Positions 28,174 to 38,100 of a DNA stretch of 64,000 nt are shown piece by piece. The notes under the pieces are model-generated. The model was not told the DNA's origin. It searched no databases and worked only from the letters and a program-made list of their open reading frames with translations. This DNA is from Paraglaciecola arctica BSs20135 (lineage in GTDB: Bacteria; Pseudomonadota; Gammaproteobacteria; Enterobacterales; Alteromonadaceae): positions 1-64,000 of the forward strand of contig NZ_BAEO01000015.1 in assembly GCF_000314995.1 (NCBI RefSeq), written 5' to 3'. Within the stretch, counting starts at the first letter, position 1, and the number at the start of each line of letters is the position of its first letter. The position numbers were made by a program, and so were the translations under genes.

Positions 28174-28197
28174 GTATAGCGGTTATTTGGAGTAGCT

Positions 28198-29790
28198 ATG
28201 TCTCAGATTAAAACGAGTACCATGGGTATTCCTTCCCAAGTCGTTATTGTCGGCGGGGGCACCGCCGGTTGGATGGCGGCCAGTTTATTGCAACAGGCGT
28301 GGTCACAAGAGAGTGACGCATCAACGCAGATTACAGTAGTGGAATCTGAGGATATTGGCACCATTGGTGTGGGTGAAGGTTCGACTCCTACCTTACGAGA
28401 ATTTTTTCGCAAACTAGGTATTGCCGAAAACGAATGGATGCCAAAATGTAGCGCTACATATAAATGTGGCATCGCTTTTCCCGGTTGGCTCAATGGTAAC
28501 GGTGGATCGCCTGATGGCTATTTCCATCCGTTTTTTTCGCCTCTAGATATACAAACGGGTGAAGCGTTTATGCGTAATGCCTGCCTGAAGCGTCGCGGTG
28601 TAAATGCAGCAGTGCAACCGGATGATTTTTTTGTAGGGGCTCAGTTAAGCCGCCAGTATCTATCGCCACGGTTAAATGTTTCATTACCCTTTGAACCAGA
28701 ATATGCCTATCACTTTGACTCAGCATTATTGGGTAAGTTTCTAAGAGAGCGCGCCAAAAAGTTGGGTGTGCAGCATATTATTGGCACTGTGAGTGATGTC
28801 AAAAGAACAACTACGGGTGATATTGAATGCCTGTACTTAAGTCGCGATAAGCGACCTTTAAAAGCCGACTTTTTTATCGACTGTACGGGATTTGCTAGTC
28901 TGTTAATAGGGAAAACATTAGAGACCCCCTTTTACAGCTACAGCGACAATTTGTTCAATGATTCAGCAGTAGCGATTGCATCACCATTAGATAATACACA
29001 GCCAATCCCATCACACACCGAATCAACCGCGCTGAGCAATGGTTGGGCTTGGAAAATTCCACTAACCACTCGCAACGGTAATGGTTATGTGTATTCGTCG
29101 GGCTATCAATCGGCTGAGTCAGCTGAAAAAGAATTGCGTGCCCACATGGGTGTAAGCGACGAAGTGGAAGCACGGCATATCCCTATGCGTGTGGGATCTA
29201 TTCGCCAGCATTGGAATCATAATTGTTTGGCGGTAGGGTTGTCGCAAGGGTTTATTGAACCTTTAGAGGCCACTGCGTTGATGTTAGTGCAGTACACCTT
29301 AACGCACTTTATTAAAGCCCACGCCTTAGCCTTATCCAAAGGAAATATTGAGCACTACCGAACTGGTTTTAACAACAATGTTAGTCAAACATTTGCCGGT
29401 ATTCGCGACTATATTGTGGCGCATTATCAATGCAATACTCGCACCGATAGTGATTATTGGATTGATAACCGCTCCCACAACCACATTTCAGACAATTTAG
29501 CTGCCATATTGCAATGCTGGGATCAGGGAGGTGATTTTGAGGCTGAGCTCTGTGCACAGAAACATCAACAAGTTTATCCACGACCCTCTTGGTATTGTTT
29601 ATTGGCTGGCAGTGGTCGATTTCCTGTATCTGGCCAGCGCATAGAAAATGCTCATGGCATTGTGCCAACACCATCAGCCGCAGCTCGAGAATATACAGCT
29701 AAGATGAGCCATAAGTTTCAAGATCATCGAACACTATTGCAGACCATGTATGGCAAAAATTTCATCTCTAAGGGCTTTGCGCCTCAATAA
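28198..29790 (+). CDS. Flavin-dependent tryptophan halogenase homologue 1
   Basis: A 530-residue member of the tryptophan halogenase family. FAD is bound at GGGTAGWMAA (residues 19-28), followed by IGVGEGSTPT. The lysine that forms the chlorinating intermediate in PrnA (K79) is K89 in ATYKCGI, and the active-site glutamate (E346 in PrnA) is E357 in FIEPLEAT. The GWAWKIP segment is the family signature. So the active site is intact. Such genes are frequent beside TonB-dependent receptors for sugars in Alteromonadales and Caulobacterales, where the real substrate is unknown. GGAG precedes the start, 24 bp after the oxidoreductase gene. Confidence 0.9.
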   Translation: MSQIKTSTMGIPSQVVIVGGGTAGWMAASLLQQAWSQESDASTQITVVESEDIGTIGVGEGSTPTLREFFRKLGIAENEWMPKCSATYKCGIAFPGWLNGNGGSPDGYFHPFFSPLDIQTGEAFMRNACLKRRGVNAAVQPDDFFVGAQLSRQYLSPRLNVSLPFEPEYAYHFDSALLGKFLRERAKKLGVQHIIGTVSDVKRTTTGDIECLYLSRDKRPLKADFFIDCTGFASLLIGKTLETPFYSYSDNLFNDSAVAIASPLDNTQPIPSHTESTALSNGWAWKIPLTTRNGNGYVYSSGYQSAESAEKELRAHMGVSDEVEARHIPMRVGSIRQHWNHNCLAVGLSQGFIEPLEATALMLVQYTLTHFIKAHALALSKGNIEHYRTGFNNNVSQTFAGIRDYIVAHYQCNTRTDSDYWIDNRSHNHISDNLAAILQCWDQGGDFEAELCAQKHQQVYPRPSWYCLLAGSGRFPVSGQRIENAHGIVPTPSAAAREYTAKMSHKFQDHRTLLQTMYGKNFISKGFAPQ

Positions 29791-29868
29791 CGATAAAGAA
29801 TTATCGCTGATTGGTGTTTCAGATAAAATTGACTAAAACATGAGAATTATAGTTGCGTTGAAAAGTAA

Positions 29869-31374
29869 TCACAGTGTTAGCAGGTCATTGTGATTTTTAA
29901 AGTTTAATGCACAACGTCTAATAAAATTACTCAAATCATCGATTTCTTGTTGGTGTGCAGAATAATCAATCGACGGGTCGATATTTTTTTGTGGAAATAC
30001 ACCATACCCGGCAAGCAAACAAGCCCATGATTTAGGTTGATAACTACCCATCAACTTATATTTATACATATCAGCGGCAAAATCGTTGCTGTTTTTCCAA
30101 AGAGATAAAATTCTGTTTAAGGTGTCAGAAATGTTGTTATTAGCGGCATTATCAAGCCAATATTGACTATCTGTTCGTTGATTCGCTTTGTAGTGACACA
30201 CTACATAATCTCTGATGCCGTCAAATCTTGAATTAATATCTTTGTTAAAGGCCTCTTCAAATTTATTTGTGCCCTTACCTTCCCCAAAATACTGCATAAA
30301 TTGCGTAACGGTATTAAATGAAAGGGCAATAGCCGTTGCCTCTAAAGGCTCAATAAACCCTTGAGATAGGCCAACGGCAAGACAGTTTTTGTGCCAGTGT
30401 TTTTCAACACGTCCGACTTTCATTTTTAAATGCCTTGCTTGCACATCACTTTCTAATAAACCTAAATGTTGCCTCAATTCTGTTTCAGCCTGATCCCCAT
30501 CTATATAATCACTGCTATACACATATCCATTACCAAAACGATTTCTGAGCGGAATTTTCCATGCCCAGCCATTTGTTAGAGCTGTGGATTTGGTTTCTAC
30601 GGGAAGCGCTTGAGTTATCTCACTTGGCATTACCACTGCCGAATCATTAAATAAATTATCTTTAAAACTTTTATAGTTAACCTTCAATGTCTGTTGCATC
30701 AATAACGAAGAAAACCCTGTGCAATCGATGAAAAAGTCTGCTTCTAGCGTGGTTCCATCGCCAAGTTTTACTGAACTTAAGTTGCCTTGGTTGTTAACTA
30801 TAACGTCTTGTACATTGCCATAAGTTCTTGTTACACCAAGACTTTCAGCGTTTTCTGCTAAAAACTGTCCTAAAAGAGCTGAATCAAAATGATAGCCGTA
30901 TGCCACGCCAAAAGGAAAAGTCTCTTCAGGTAAGGGACCTAAGTTGTTTCTTGATAAATAAGTTTCTAAAAAATACTTATCTGGATGGGCATCGACATTA
31001 TATCCTTGCTTTCGAGCTTGGATGTTTTTGAAAAAATGAGGTGTAGTGAATAGATCGTCGGTTTGCGCTTCAAACGGATGAAAGTAAGACTCAAACCCCT
31101 GATGAGTGGACCATTTATCAAAGGTAATGCCATTTTTATAAGTAGCATTACAACGTGGCATCCACTGTGGATCAGCTACGCCAATCGCATCAAAAAAAAA
31201 CTTTAAATGAGGTGTACTGCCTTCACCAACACCTATAATGCCGATCTCTTTGGATTCAACTAGGCAAATTTCAGTTCCTTTCCACTTGGTTGCCAATAAG
31301 TTTGCAGCCATCCATCCTGCGGTTCCACCACCAACAATTAATATTTTTTTAGGTTTGCATTCATTATCTAACAT
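29869..31374 (-). CDS. Flavin-dependent tryptophan halogenase homologue 2
   Basis: A 501-residue paralogue with FAD motif GGGTAGWMAA, active-site lysine K80 in ATYKNGI, GWAWKIP, and the glutamate in FIEPLEAT. It is closer to homologue 1 than to homologue 3: both share NATYK/SATYK, SDNLFNDSAV-like and NGYVYSS segments. It is the last gene of the minus-strand unit beginning with the TonB-dependent receptor and converges with homologue 1 across 78 bp. Substrate unknown. Confidence 0.9.
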   Translation of the reverse strand: MLDNECKPKKILIVGGGTAGWMAANLLATKWKGTEICLVESKEIGIIGVGEGSTPHLKFFFDAIGVADPQWMPRCNATYKNGITFDKWSTHQGFESYFHPFEAQTDDLFTTPHFFKNIQARKQGYNVDAHPDKYFLETYLSRNNLGPLPEETFPFGVAYGYHFDSALLGQFLAENAESLGVTRTYGNVQDVIVNNQGNLSSVKLGDGTTLEADFFIDCTGFSSLLMQQTLKVNYKSFKDNLFNDSAVVMPSEITQALPVETKSTALTNGWAWKIPLRNRFGNGYVYSSDYIDGDQAETELRQHLGLLESDVQARHLKMKVGRVEKHWHKNCLAVGLSQGFIEPLEATAIALSFNTVTQFMQYFGEGKGTNKFEEAFNKDINSRFDGIRDYVVCHYKANQRTDSQYWLDNAANNNISDTLNRILSLWKNSNDFAADMYKYKLMGSYQPKSWACLLAGYGVFPQKNIDPSIDYSAHQQEIDDLSNFIRRCALNFKNHNDLLTL

Positions 31375-31412
31375 AATTATTTAACATCGCTATTTGCTCA
31401 TATTTTTCAAAT

Positions 31413-32453
31413 TCAATAGGCTTCTATTTTTGTAATTTTTTTTACGAAGTGATCTTTGACCACCCTAATGTAATCAGGCGACAACTCACCTAATAGATGA
31501 TGCTGATGTTTTGGGATATACGAAACTGGATCAACACCTTGCTTAAACAAATAGTGATCAAACAAACAACGCCATGCATCACGTTGTTTGGGTGTCAGGT
31601 CGCGCATCGCCAAAATGGCGATTTTCATACTATCCAAAAAATTCGGTGAGGTTGCATCTTCGGCAAAAGAACCGTTCCACCAGTAATTCATCAGCCCATT
31701 AATCTTGTCCAACGACTCAACATGATGCCACCAAAGCATGGGTATAAATAAGGCATCGCCGGGGGCTAATTCAACATGGTAAGCATTGTGTAATGCAGTT
31801 TTGAATCTAGGGTAACGATCAAAGTCTGGTTTACGAAGATTGACTAAACTTACTGGCACACCAGCCGGTGTAAACTCAAGAGGTCCAGGATACAAATTGC
31901 TGGTTTGGTCTGGCGCAAATAATGTAAAACGTCTACGTCCAGCGACTACGCAAGCAATGTTATCTGTACCATCATAATGAGTATCAACCACCCCTTCGTT
32001 TCCAACCCATAAACGAGGTTTCACATTGGGGAAAAAATCAGAAGGGTTATCTTCGAGCAATCCTGGAAGAATACTTTCAGTTAACGCGCTTTGCATTGAT
32101 AAAGCAGGCCCCTGCTCTTCATTCTTTAAGTCAATTAAGCGCCTCAAAAATAGGTCTAGCCGCTCTTGTGCACTAACAAAAGTAAAACCGCTTAAATCAT
32201 CGTTATAAAAAAAACGTTTGTCGGCGCATTTATCTTCATTATATGGCGCTGCAGATATAGTGACTTTTTTGCCGTTATAATGTCGACAAAGGTACTCCTT
32301 AAATTCATTCGGAGTTTTTTTAGCGGCCGCCACCATTGGCCAATCACCAGCAAAACCTCTGAGAACTATTGGCTGCTGTTCAGGTACCACTTCATCAAAG
32401 AGCTGCTTAGCTGATAAATCTCGATACTCGGGAATGGCTTTAAAGTTGTTCAT
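31413..32453 (-). CDS. Cupin-like (JmjC-type) protein 1
   Basis: A 346-residue cupin_8/JmjC-like protein of the Fe(II)/2-oxoglutarate oxygenase superfamily. The metal-binding HxD is seen in THYDGTDN and the distal histidine in MLWWHHVES; the AGRRRFTLF segment fits the 2-oxoglutarate-binding arginine region. Proteins of this kind (called Pass1 in regulon studies, as I remember) accompany halogenase homologues and TonB-dependent receptors in sugar loci. It is similar over its whole length to the next gene upstream, showing a tandem duplication. Whether it hydroxylates a protein or small molecule is unknown. Confidence 0.87.
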   Translation of the reverse strand: MNNFKAIPEYRDLSAKQLFDEVVPEQQPIVLRGFAGDWPMVAAAKKTPNEFKEYLCRHYNGKKVTISAAPYNEDKCADKRFFYNDDLSGFTFVSAQERLDLFLRRLIDLKNEEQGPALSMQSALTESILPGLLEDNPSDFFPNVKPRLWVGNEGVVDTHYDGTDNIACVVAGRRRFTLFAPDQTSNLYPGPLEFTPAGVPVSLVNLRKPDFDRYPRFKTALHNAYHVELAPGDALFIPMLWWHHVESLDKINGLMNYWWNGSFAEDATSPNFLDSMKIAILAMRDLTPKQRDAWRCLFDHYLFKQGVDPVSYIPKHQHHLLGELSPDYIRVVKDHFVKKITKIEAY

Positions 32454-32492
32454 ATATTGATATTCGTGTCTCTCATAGAATCGAACACGTGT

Positions 32493-33521
32493 TTATTTTT
32501 GTAGCTTGGCAATGAAATAATCCTTTATCGTTCTGACATCTTTAGCTGATAAATCGCCGAGTATATGCTGCTGATGTTTTGGTATATAAGACCTTGGGTG
32601 TGATTTTGGATCGGGATTTTGATGAAATACATAGTGATCGAACATAGATCGCCACGCATCACGTTGTTTCGGAGTTAAGTCTCGCATGGCCAGCAGTGCT
32701 AGGTTCAAACTGTCAATTGGGCTGGGCGACACTGAGTTTGGCCCTGAAGATCCATTCCACCAGTAATTCATTAACGCATTCACTTTTTCCAATGATTCAA
32801 CATGATGCCACCAAAGCATAGGAATAAAAATGGCATCACCAGGTCCTAACTCAACACTATAAGCCTCAGCTAAGGCATGCTTAAAAAGAGGGTAACGATC
32901 AAAATCTGGATTGTTAAGATCCACTAAACTAGTAGGGGCCCCTGCTGGTGTAAAGTTGAGTGAGCCGGGATATAAGTGACAAGTTTGCTCTGGCGGAAAA
33001 AGTATAAAACGCCTACGACCCGCCACAACACAAGCCACATTATCAGAACCATCATAATGCGCACTCACTATCCCTTCATTTCCAATCCATAAGCGAGGCT
33101 CTAATTCAGGAAAAATATCGGAACAATTTTCATTCACCAAACCAGGTAAAATCTCACTAGTGAGTGAATTTTGCATTGAAATAGCAGGATAAACTTCTCT
33201 ATCAATCAACTCTAAAAGACGGCCTAAAAACAAGTCGACGCGCTCTTCACCACTCAAATAATTGACATCAGTCATATCATCATTGTAAAAAAAGCGTTTG
33301 TTGGCAGAAGGTGGGGCAACAACCATTTTGGTCTTTTTACCGGTATAAAACTGATTCAGGTAAGCGACAAAATCTTCAGGTGTTTTTTGAGCTGCATCGA
33401 CCAACGGCCAATGTTTAGCAAATCCACGTATAACTACGGGGTTTTGTGCGGGTGCAATTTCCTTAAAGAATTGTACTGAGATTAGATTGGAAAACTCTGC
33501 CATGGTTTTATATACCGTCAT
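32493..33521 (-). CDS. Cupin-like (JmjC-type) protein 2
   Basis: A 342-residue paralogue of the downstream gene with the same HxD (AHYDGSDN) and distal HHVES motifs and near-identical segments such as DLTPKQRDAWR. I place the start at the ATG at 33521, which overlaps the stop of the halogenase gene as ATGA and has AAGG upstream; the frame is open to 33557 but that would give a 40-bp overlap. Translational coupling to homologue 3 suggests the halogenase and cupin proteins are made together. Confidence 0.87.
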   Translation of the reverse strand: MTVYKTMAEFSNLISVQFFKEIAPAQNPVVIRGFAKHWPLVDAAQKTPEDFVAYLNQFYTGKKTKMVVAPPSANKRFFYNDDMTDVNYLSGEERVDLFLGRLLELIDREVYPAISMQNSLTSEILPGLVNENCSDIFPELEPRLWIGNEGIVSAHYDGSDNVACVVAGRRRFILFPPEQTCHLYPGSLNFTPAGAPTSLVDLNNPDFDRYPLFKHALAEAYSVELGPGDAIFIPMLWWHHVESLEKVNALMNYWWNGSSGPNSVSPSPIDSLNLALLAMRDLTPKQRDAWRSMFDHYVFHQNPDPKSHPRSYIPKHQQHILGDLSAKDVRTIKDYFIAKLQK

Positions 33522-35059
33522 ATAGTTGCCTTCGCATTTTGATGAGTGGCTTGGCAATTCGCTTGAATATAATCATGATGACTTGGCATTTTTAGCACCG
33601 TAGAACGGATATTTTCAATATTTTTATGCAATGTATTGGCTAAGCCTTGACTATCAAAACCATCTAACAAGGGATGATACTTTTGTGGACGTATTTTCAT
33701 GCCTTCTAAAATGGAGTACCAACTATCACTGGTAAAAAACGGCTCAGTACTATGCTCTATCTGCCCTCTTTGCCTAAATAAACGTATTTTTTCACTGAGT
33801 GAATCAGGAACAGGCATGGTTTGGCACCAACGCCAAAAGTCGCTATCGTCACGACCCGATGTGCAATAATGCAAAATAATGAAATCGCGTATCTCTGTAT
33901 AATCAACATCAATTTTTTGATTAAAGGCTAGCTCGTTGCAAGTGTCAAAATCCATGTCAGGAAAGTATTTAATGAAATGCACTAGGGTTTTGTAAACCAA
34001 ATGAATAGCGGTCGATTCCAAAGGCTCTAAAAATCCAGCAGCAAGGCCTAAGGCTAAACAGTTATTGTGCCAAATTTTTTCACGTTTACCGGTAACAAAA
34101 GGGATGATCTTTGGATTGTTTATCAGCTTACCATTGACACTGTTTAGCAATGTCTCTGTTGCTTGCTCATCACTGCAATGTTCGCTAGAAAAAACATAAC
34201 CATTGCCTGTGCGGTGTTGTAGCGGAATTTTCCACGTCCAGCCCGCTTCACGAGCTGTGGCGATTGTGTAGGGAACTGGATTAGCTACATTTTCTGTTTG
34301 TACGGTAACGGCGCGATTACAAGGCAGATAATGGGACCAATCTTGGTAACCTACCTTCAAGGAGTTTTCTATCAAAAGCCCTTTGAAACCAGTGCAATCG
34401 ATAAAAAAGTTACTTTCGACTATTGAACCATTGTCCAATTCGAGGCTACGAATAAAGTCTTTCTTATCGACATTCACGTTTTTTACTGTTGCTTCTATTC
34501 TTGTTACCCCTCTTTTGTGGCAGAGATCTCGTAAATAACGAGCAACTTGAATCGCATCTAAGTGAAGGGAATGAGCGAAATGTGATAACACCCAATTTTC
34601 AGGCTGTGTTTGATTAGATTGATGTGGGCGCAGCATAAAACGTTCATGTTCGGCCATAATCGCGCTGGGGGAATGATCAACCCAACGACTTGTCTGCCCA
34701 TCAGCAAGTGACTTTAACCAAGCCTGATAAAAATCAAAACCATTGATATCCTTGCCCACTCTACCAAAAGGATGAAAATAGCTTTCCCCTTGGGTTAACC
34801 AATCGTCGAACCGAATGCCTAATTTAAAAGTGGCAGAGGTAGCCTGAATAAATTCTTTTAGGTTAATTTGACTGGCTTGCAAAAAATCCATCATAGATGG
34901 CACGGTAGACTCACCTACGCCGATAGTGGCAATATCAGGTGATTCAATAACCGTAATCTGAATGTTACTGCCTCTTAAGGCGGTTGTAAGTAAAGTCGCA
35001 GCCATCCAACCAGACGTTCCACCACCCACAATACAGATAGATTTCAATGTGTTTTGCAT
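33518..35059 (-). CDS. Flavin-dependent tryptophan halogenase homologue 3
   Basis: A 513-residue halogenase-family protein with FAD motif GGGTSGWMAA, IGVGESTVPS, the active-site lysine K79 in SATFKLGI, GWTWKIP, and the glutamate in LEPLESTAI. In these segments it is closer to characterised halogenases such as PrnA than homologues 1 and 2 are. The ATG at 35059 is preferred to a TTG at 35065; no strong ribosome binding site is visible. It follows the TonB-dependent receptor after a hairpin and overlaps the second cupin-like gene. Confidence 0.9.
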   Translation of the reverse strand: MQNTLKSICIVGGGTSGWMAATLLTTALRGSNIQITVIESPDIATIGVGESTVPSMMDFLQASQINLKEFIQATSATFKLGIRFDDWLTQGESYFHPFGRVGKDINGFDFYQAWLKSLADGQTSRWVDHSPSAIMAEHERFMLRPHQSNQTQPENWVLSHFAHSLHLDAIQVARYLRDLCHKRGVTRIEATVKNVNVDKKDFIRSLELDNGSIVESNFFIDCTGFKGLLIENSLKVGYQDWSHYLPCNRAVTVQTENVANPVPYTIATAREAGWTWKIPLQHRTGNGYVFSSEHCSDEQATETLLNSVNGKLINNPKIIPFVTGKREKIWHNNCLALGLAAGFLEPLESTAIHLVYKTLVHFIKYFPDMDFDTCNELAFNQKIDVDYTEIRDFIILHYCTSGRDDSDFWRWCQTMPVPDSLSEKIRLFRQRGQIEHSTEPFFTSDSWYSILEGMKIRPQKYHPLLDGFDSQGLANTLHKNIENIRSTVLKMPSHHDYIQANCQATHQNAKATI

Positions 35060-35117
35060 AGTCAAACCGTAACTAAATTAATAGCCTTAACATTTTTGGG
35101 AACCTCCAAAATGAAAG

Positions 35118-35147
35118 AAACTGCGTAGCATTTTTACTACGCAGTTT
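35118..35147 (-). terminator. Hairpin between receptor and halogenase genes
   Basis: An 11-bp perfect stem (AAACTGCGTAG and CTACGCAGTTT, eight-base loop) lies 28 bp after the receptor stop codon and is followed on the minus strand by CTTTCATTTT. It probably terminates most transcription, giving high receptor and lower halogenase/cupin levels. Confidence 0.7.
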
Positions 35148-35175
35148 ATCTTACAACTTTTAACTGTGTTAGCTA

Positions 35176-38100
35176 TCAGAAAGTAGCACGAACGGTTAAC
35201 GCATAACGGCGGTCTGTCGTGAAGGAAAACGCATCAGTTTTTACCCCTTGCTGATTTTGTTGGTATTGAGTTTCTGTGTCAGTACCAAGTAAATTACTGA
35301 CTTGTAAACCAACTTTAACGTTTTCATTAATGTTGTAAAAGAAACTCGCATCCATCATGCCTTGATCCTTTGAATATGCCGGAACAAATTCTTCAGACTC
35401 ACGCAAAGTCAAAAGGTACTCTGAACGCCATGTATAGGCTAAGCGGAAGGAAATATCGTCCTTCTCATACATGCCAACAATATTTAGGTTCTGGTCAGAG
35501 TAACCTTGCAATGGTAAGCCTGTAAACTGACGGAAACTATTACGATTGTCGGTAATCGGCACACCAGAACCATTGTATCGAATTTCCTGAGTTGGATTGG
35601 TATTGGAATCTTCCAAGCCGTCTTGGTCAATGTATGTGTAGTTAAACTGCATACCTAAACCACTCCAAACGCCCGGCAACATATCGAAAAACTGGGTGTA
35701 CGAAAACTCCATACCACTAATGGTGCCGTCACCAGTGTTATCTGGTCCATAGGCTGATACTGGGAAGCTACTGCCTGCTACTTCAACCTCTGTCGAAAAC
35801 TGTTTATTTCGAATGATGTTTGACAATTTTTTATGGAACAAACCCACAGTCAATGAACCTACATCAGCAAAATACCATTCAGCTGTTAAATCAAGATTAA
35901 CTGATTCTTCTGGCTCTAAAAAAGCGTTACGTGCGTTAGCACTGATTTCAATATTTTGTAGGTCGACGGTTGGATTAGTTGCTTCATCTTTATCTTCAGA
36001 GGGATCTTGAAGGATCTCTTGGTAATCCAAACTCACCACCATTTTATTAGCCGAATCAACAAGACTTGGATAATAAAGGCCTTTAGACGCGCCGAATCTC
36101 ACTATGAATTCATCAGTAATACCAAAACTAAGGTTTAAGCTAGGCAAAACTGTAGAGTAATCGGTACCGTCTACTGTGCTAGTTACGAAATCCCCCGAAG
36201 CAAGTCCAAAAATACTTGGATATTGATTTTGCATGACTTGGTAAAGTGAACCTGTTTCATCAGTGCCACGCCTAGATGTAGGAGGTAAGCTGATACCACC
36301 GGTAGATTCCAGCTGATAATTAACATAACGTAAGCCGAAATTACCTTTGACTAAGATATCCGACATCTCAACATCAAAATCAGCGCGAACATAAAACTCA
36401 GTGCGTTCTGTGTTACTTGAACTTATATGACGTGGAGCAAAATGACCGAAAACACTATTATTTGAATCGGCATATGACACAGCACAACGGCCGCTTCCGT
36501 CCATTGCGTTGCCTAAAGCACTCCAAGTGCCACAACCATCACGTAAAGTTTGTTCGTAATTTTCAGCTAATTCCATTTTAGGGAACAAAAAGCTGTTGTA
36601 GTCACCCGATAGAGTTTCGCCATTAAAGTGATCAGCAAAACTAATGCTGTCGAATAACTCAGGAACAACTTGTGGTGATGCGTTATAGGAAGCTTGTGCG
36701 TTCCATGGCGTGCCTAGTGCCTGCCAACCTTCATATTCAGTATTACGCACTATCAATTCTTTATCTGAATAATAAAGCCCTGTTTTTATGCCAGTAAAAG
36801 CACCGTCCAGTTTGTACTCCACATCCAACTGAAAAGTATCCGCACTTGCTTCATTGTATTCTTCTTGTTGCATACCGTTAGACATTCGAAGAATTGGATT
36901 GGTGTCAGCTTCGACGTCGGGAGGATTTGAAACATTAGGACTCAAAAACTCAATTGACGGTGTAGACCCTCTTAAATCTAAGAAAAATGGTGCATTTTCA
37001 CCAGTCTGATTGCCATTAATCCGCGAAGTAATCGAGTTGTTGTGAACAATTTGCTCAGAATCAATAGTCTGGTAATCTACTTCAACTGTTATGCGATCAG
37101 TCGGGGTAAATTTCACATTTAGAGCTGTATCTTTAACCGTACTTTCATTGAAGTTAAAACGAGAACGAAACTGCAAAGGTACGTCCGGACTACTTCCGCG
37201 GCCTACACCCGATGTAAGAAAACCATTACCATCAACTGTCAGAGGGCGCCCTTCATCAGCTTCATCGAACCACTGAAGTGCATTGGCCATCCAAGGTTGA
37301 AAACCTTGATCAGCCGGAGTCAATATATATTCTCGCCATTCTAAGGACGCTTTAGAATTGATGTGTTCCAATGTAGCAGTAATCTTCTCGTCAACACTCT
37401 GCCACTGTAAGGCGGCAGTAAAACCTGTGCGACTTCTGTCGTTTTCTGCAGTCGATAATGAGTAACTAGCAGGTGAATAATAAGTGACACCATCAGGTTG
37501 CCCCTCAAGTGCCTCACCTTCAAACGCTGGAACATAGGCTGCTGCATCTTCAGCTGAAAACTGCACTGTATCTTCAAAACCAGCACCACATGCACGCCAA
37601 TCTGCTGCACCAGGAATACAAGGATTAGAATATTGGCCTGCGCTAACGCCAGGGCTCGCTGTTCCCCATTCATCGTAAGAGAAAACATCAACCGGACCAC
37701 GACTGTGGAAATTACCCAAACCAAAACCATCACCACGAGTTTTAAACTCAGAATCAGATGCTGCAACTAATACCCCAAACTTGCCAGAATCAGTATCCCA
37801 GTTATCTGAGAAAAGAGCACTGAACGACGGCGTGGTTTCTTCGCGATAATCAGCATAGTTGGCTTGCGCACTCACCGCAAATAAGCGTTCATCGGTGTCA
37901 AAAGGCTTGCGTGTAATCAAGTTAACTGTGCCAGCAATACCACCAGAAATCAGATCAGCGGTTTGGTTTTTAACCACTTCTACTGCACCCAATAATTCAG
38001 CGGGAAAATCCTCATAGCTTAGTCCGCCATAAGGATTAGCACTAAATGAGTCGCGACCATTAACTTCGCTGCGTACACGGTCCAGACCACGCACTAATAC

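Noticed and set aside
28198-35059. Halogenase genes as a secondary-metabolite cluster
   Set aside because: No synthase, peptide synthetase, tryptophan-modifying or export gene is present; the context is a sugar-uptake locus.
37341-37766. Reverse frame of 141 codons inside the 1088-residue receptor
   Set aside because: It is a shadow of the real gene in another frame, with hydrophobic low-complexity sequence.
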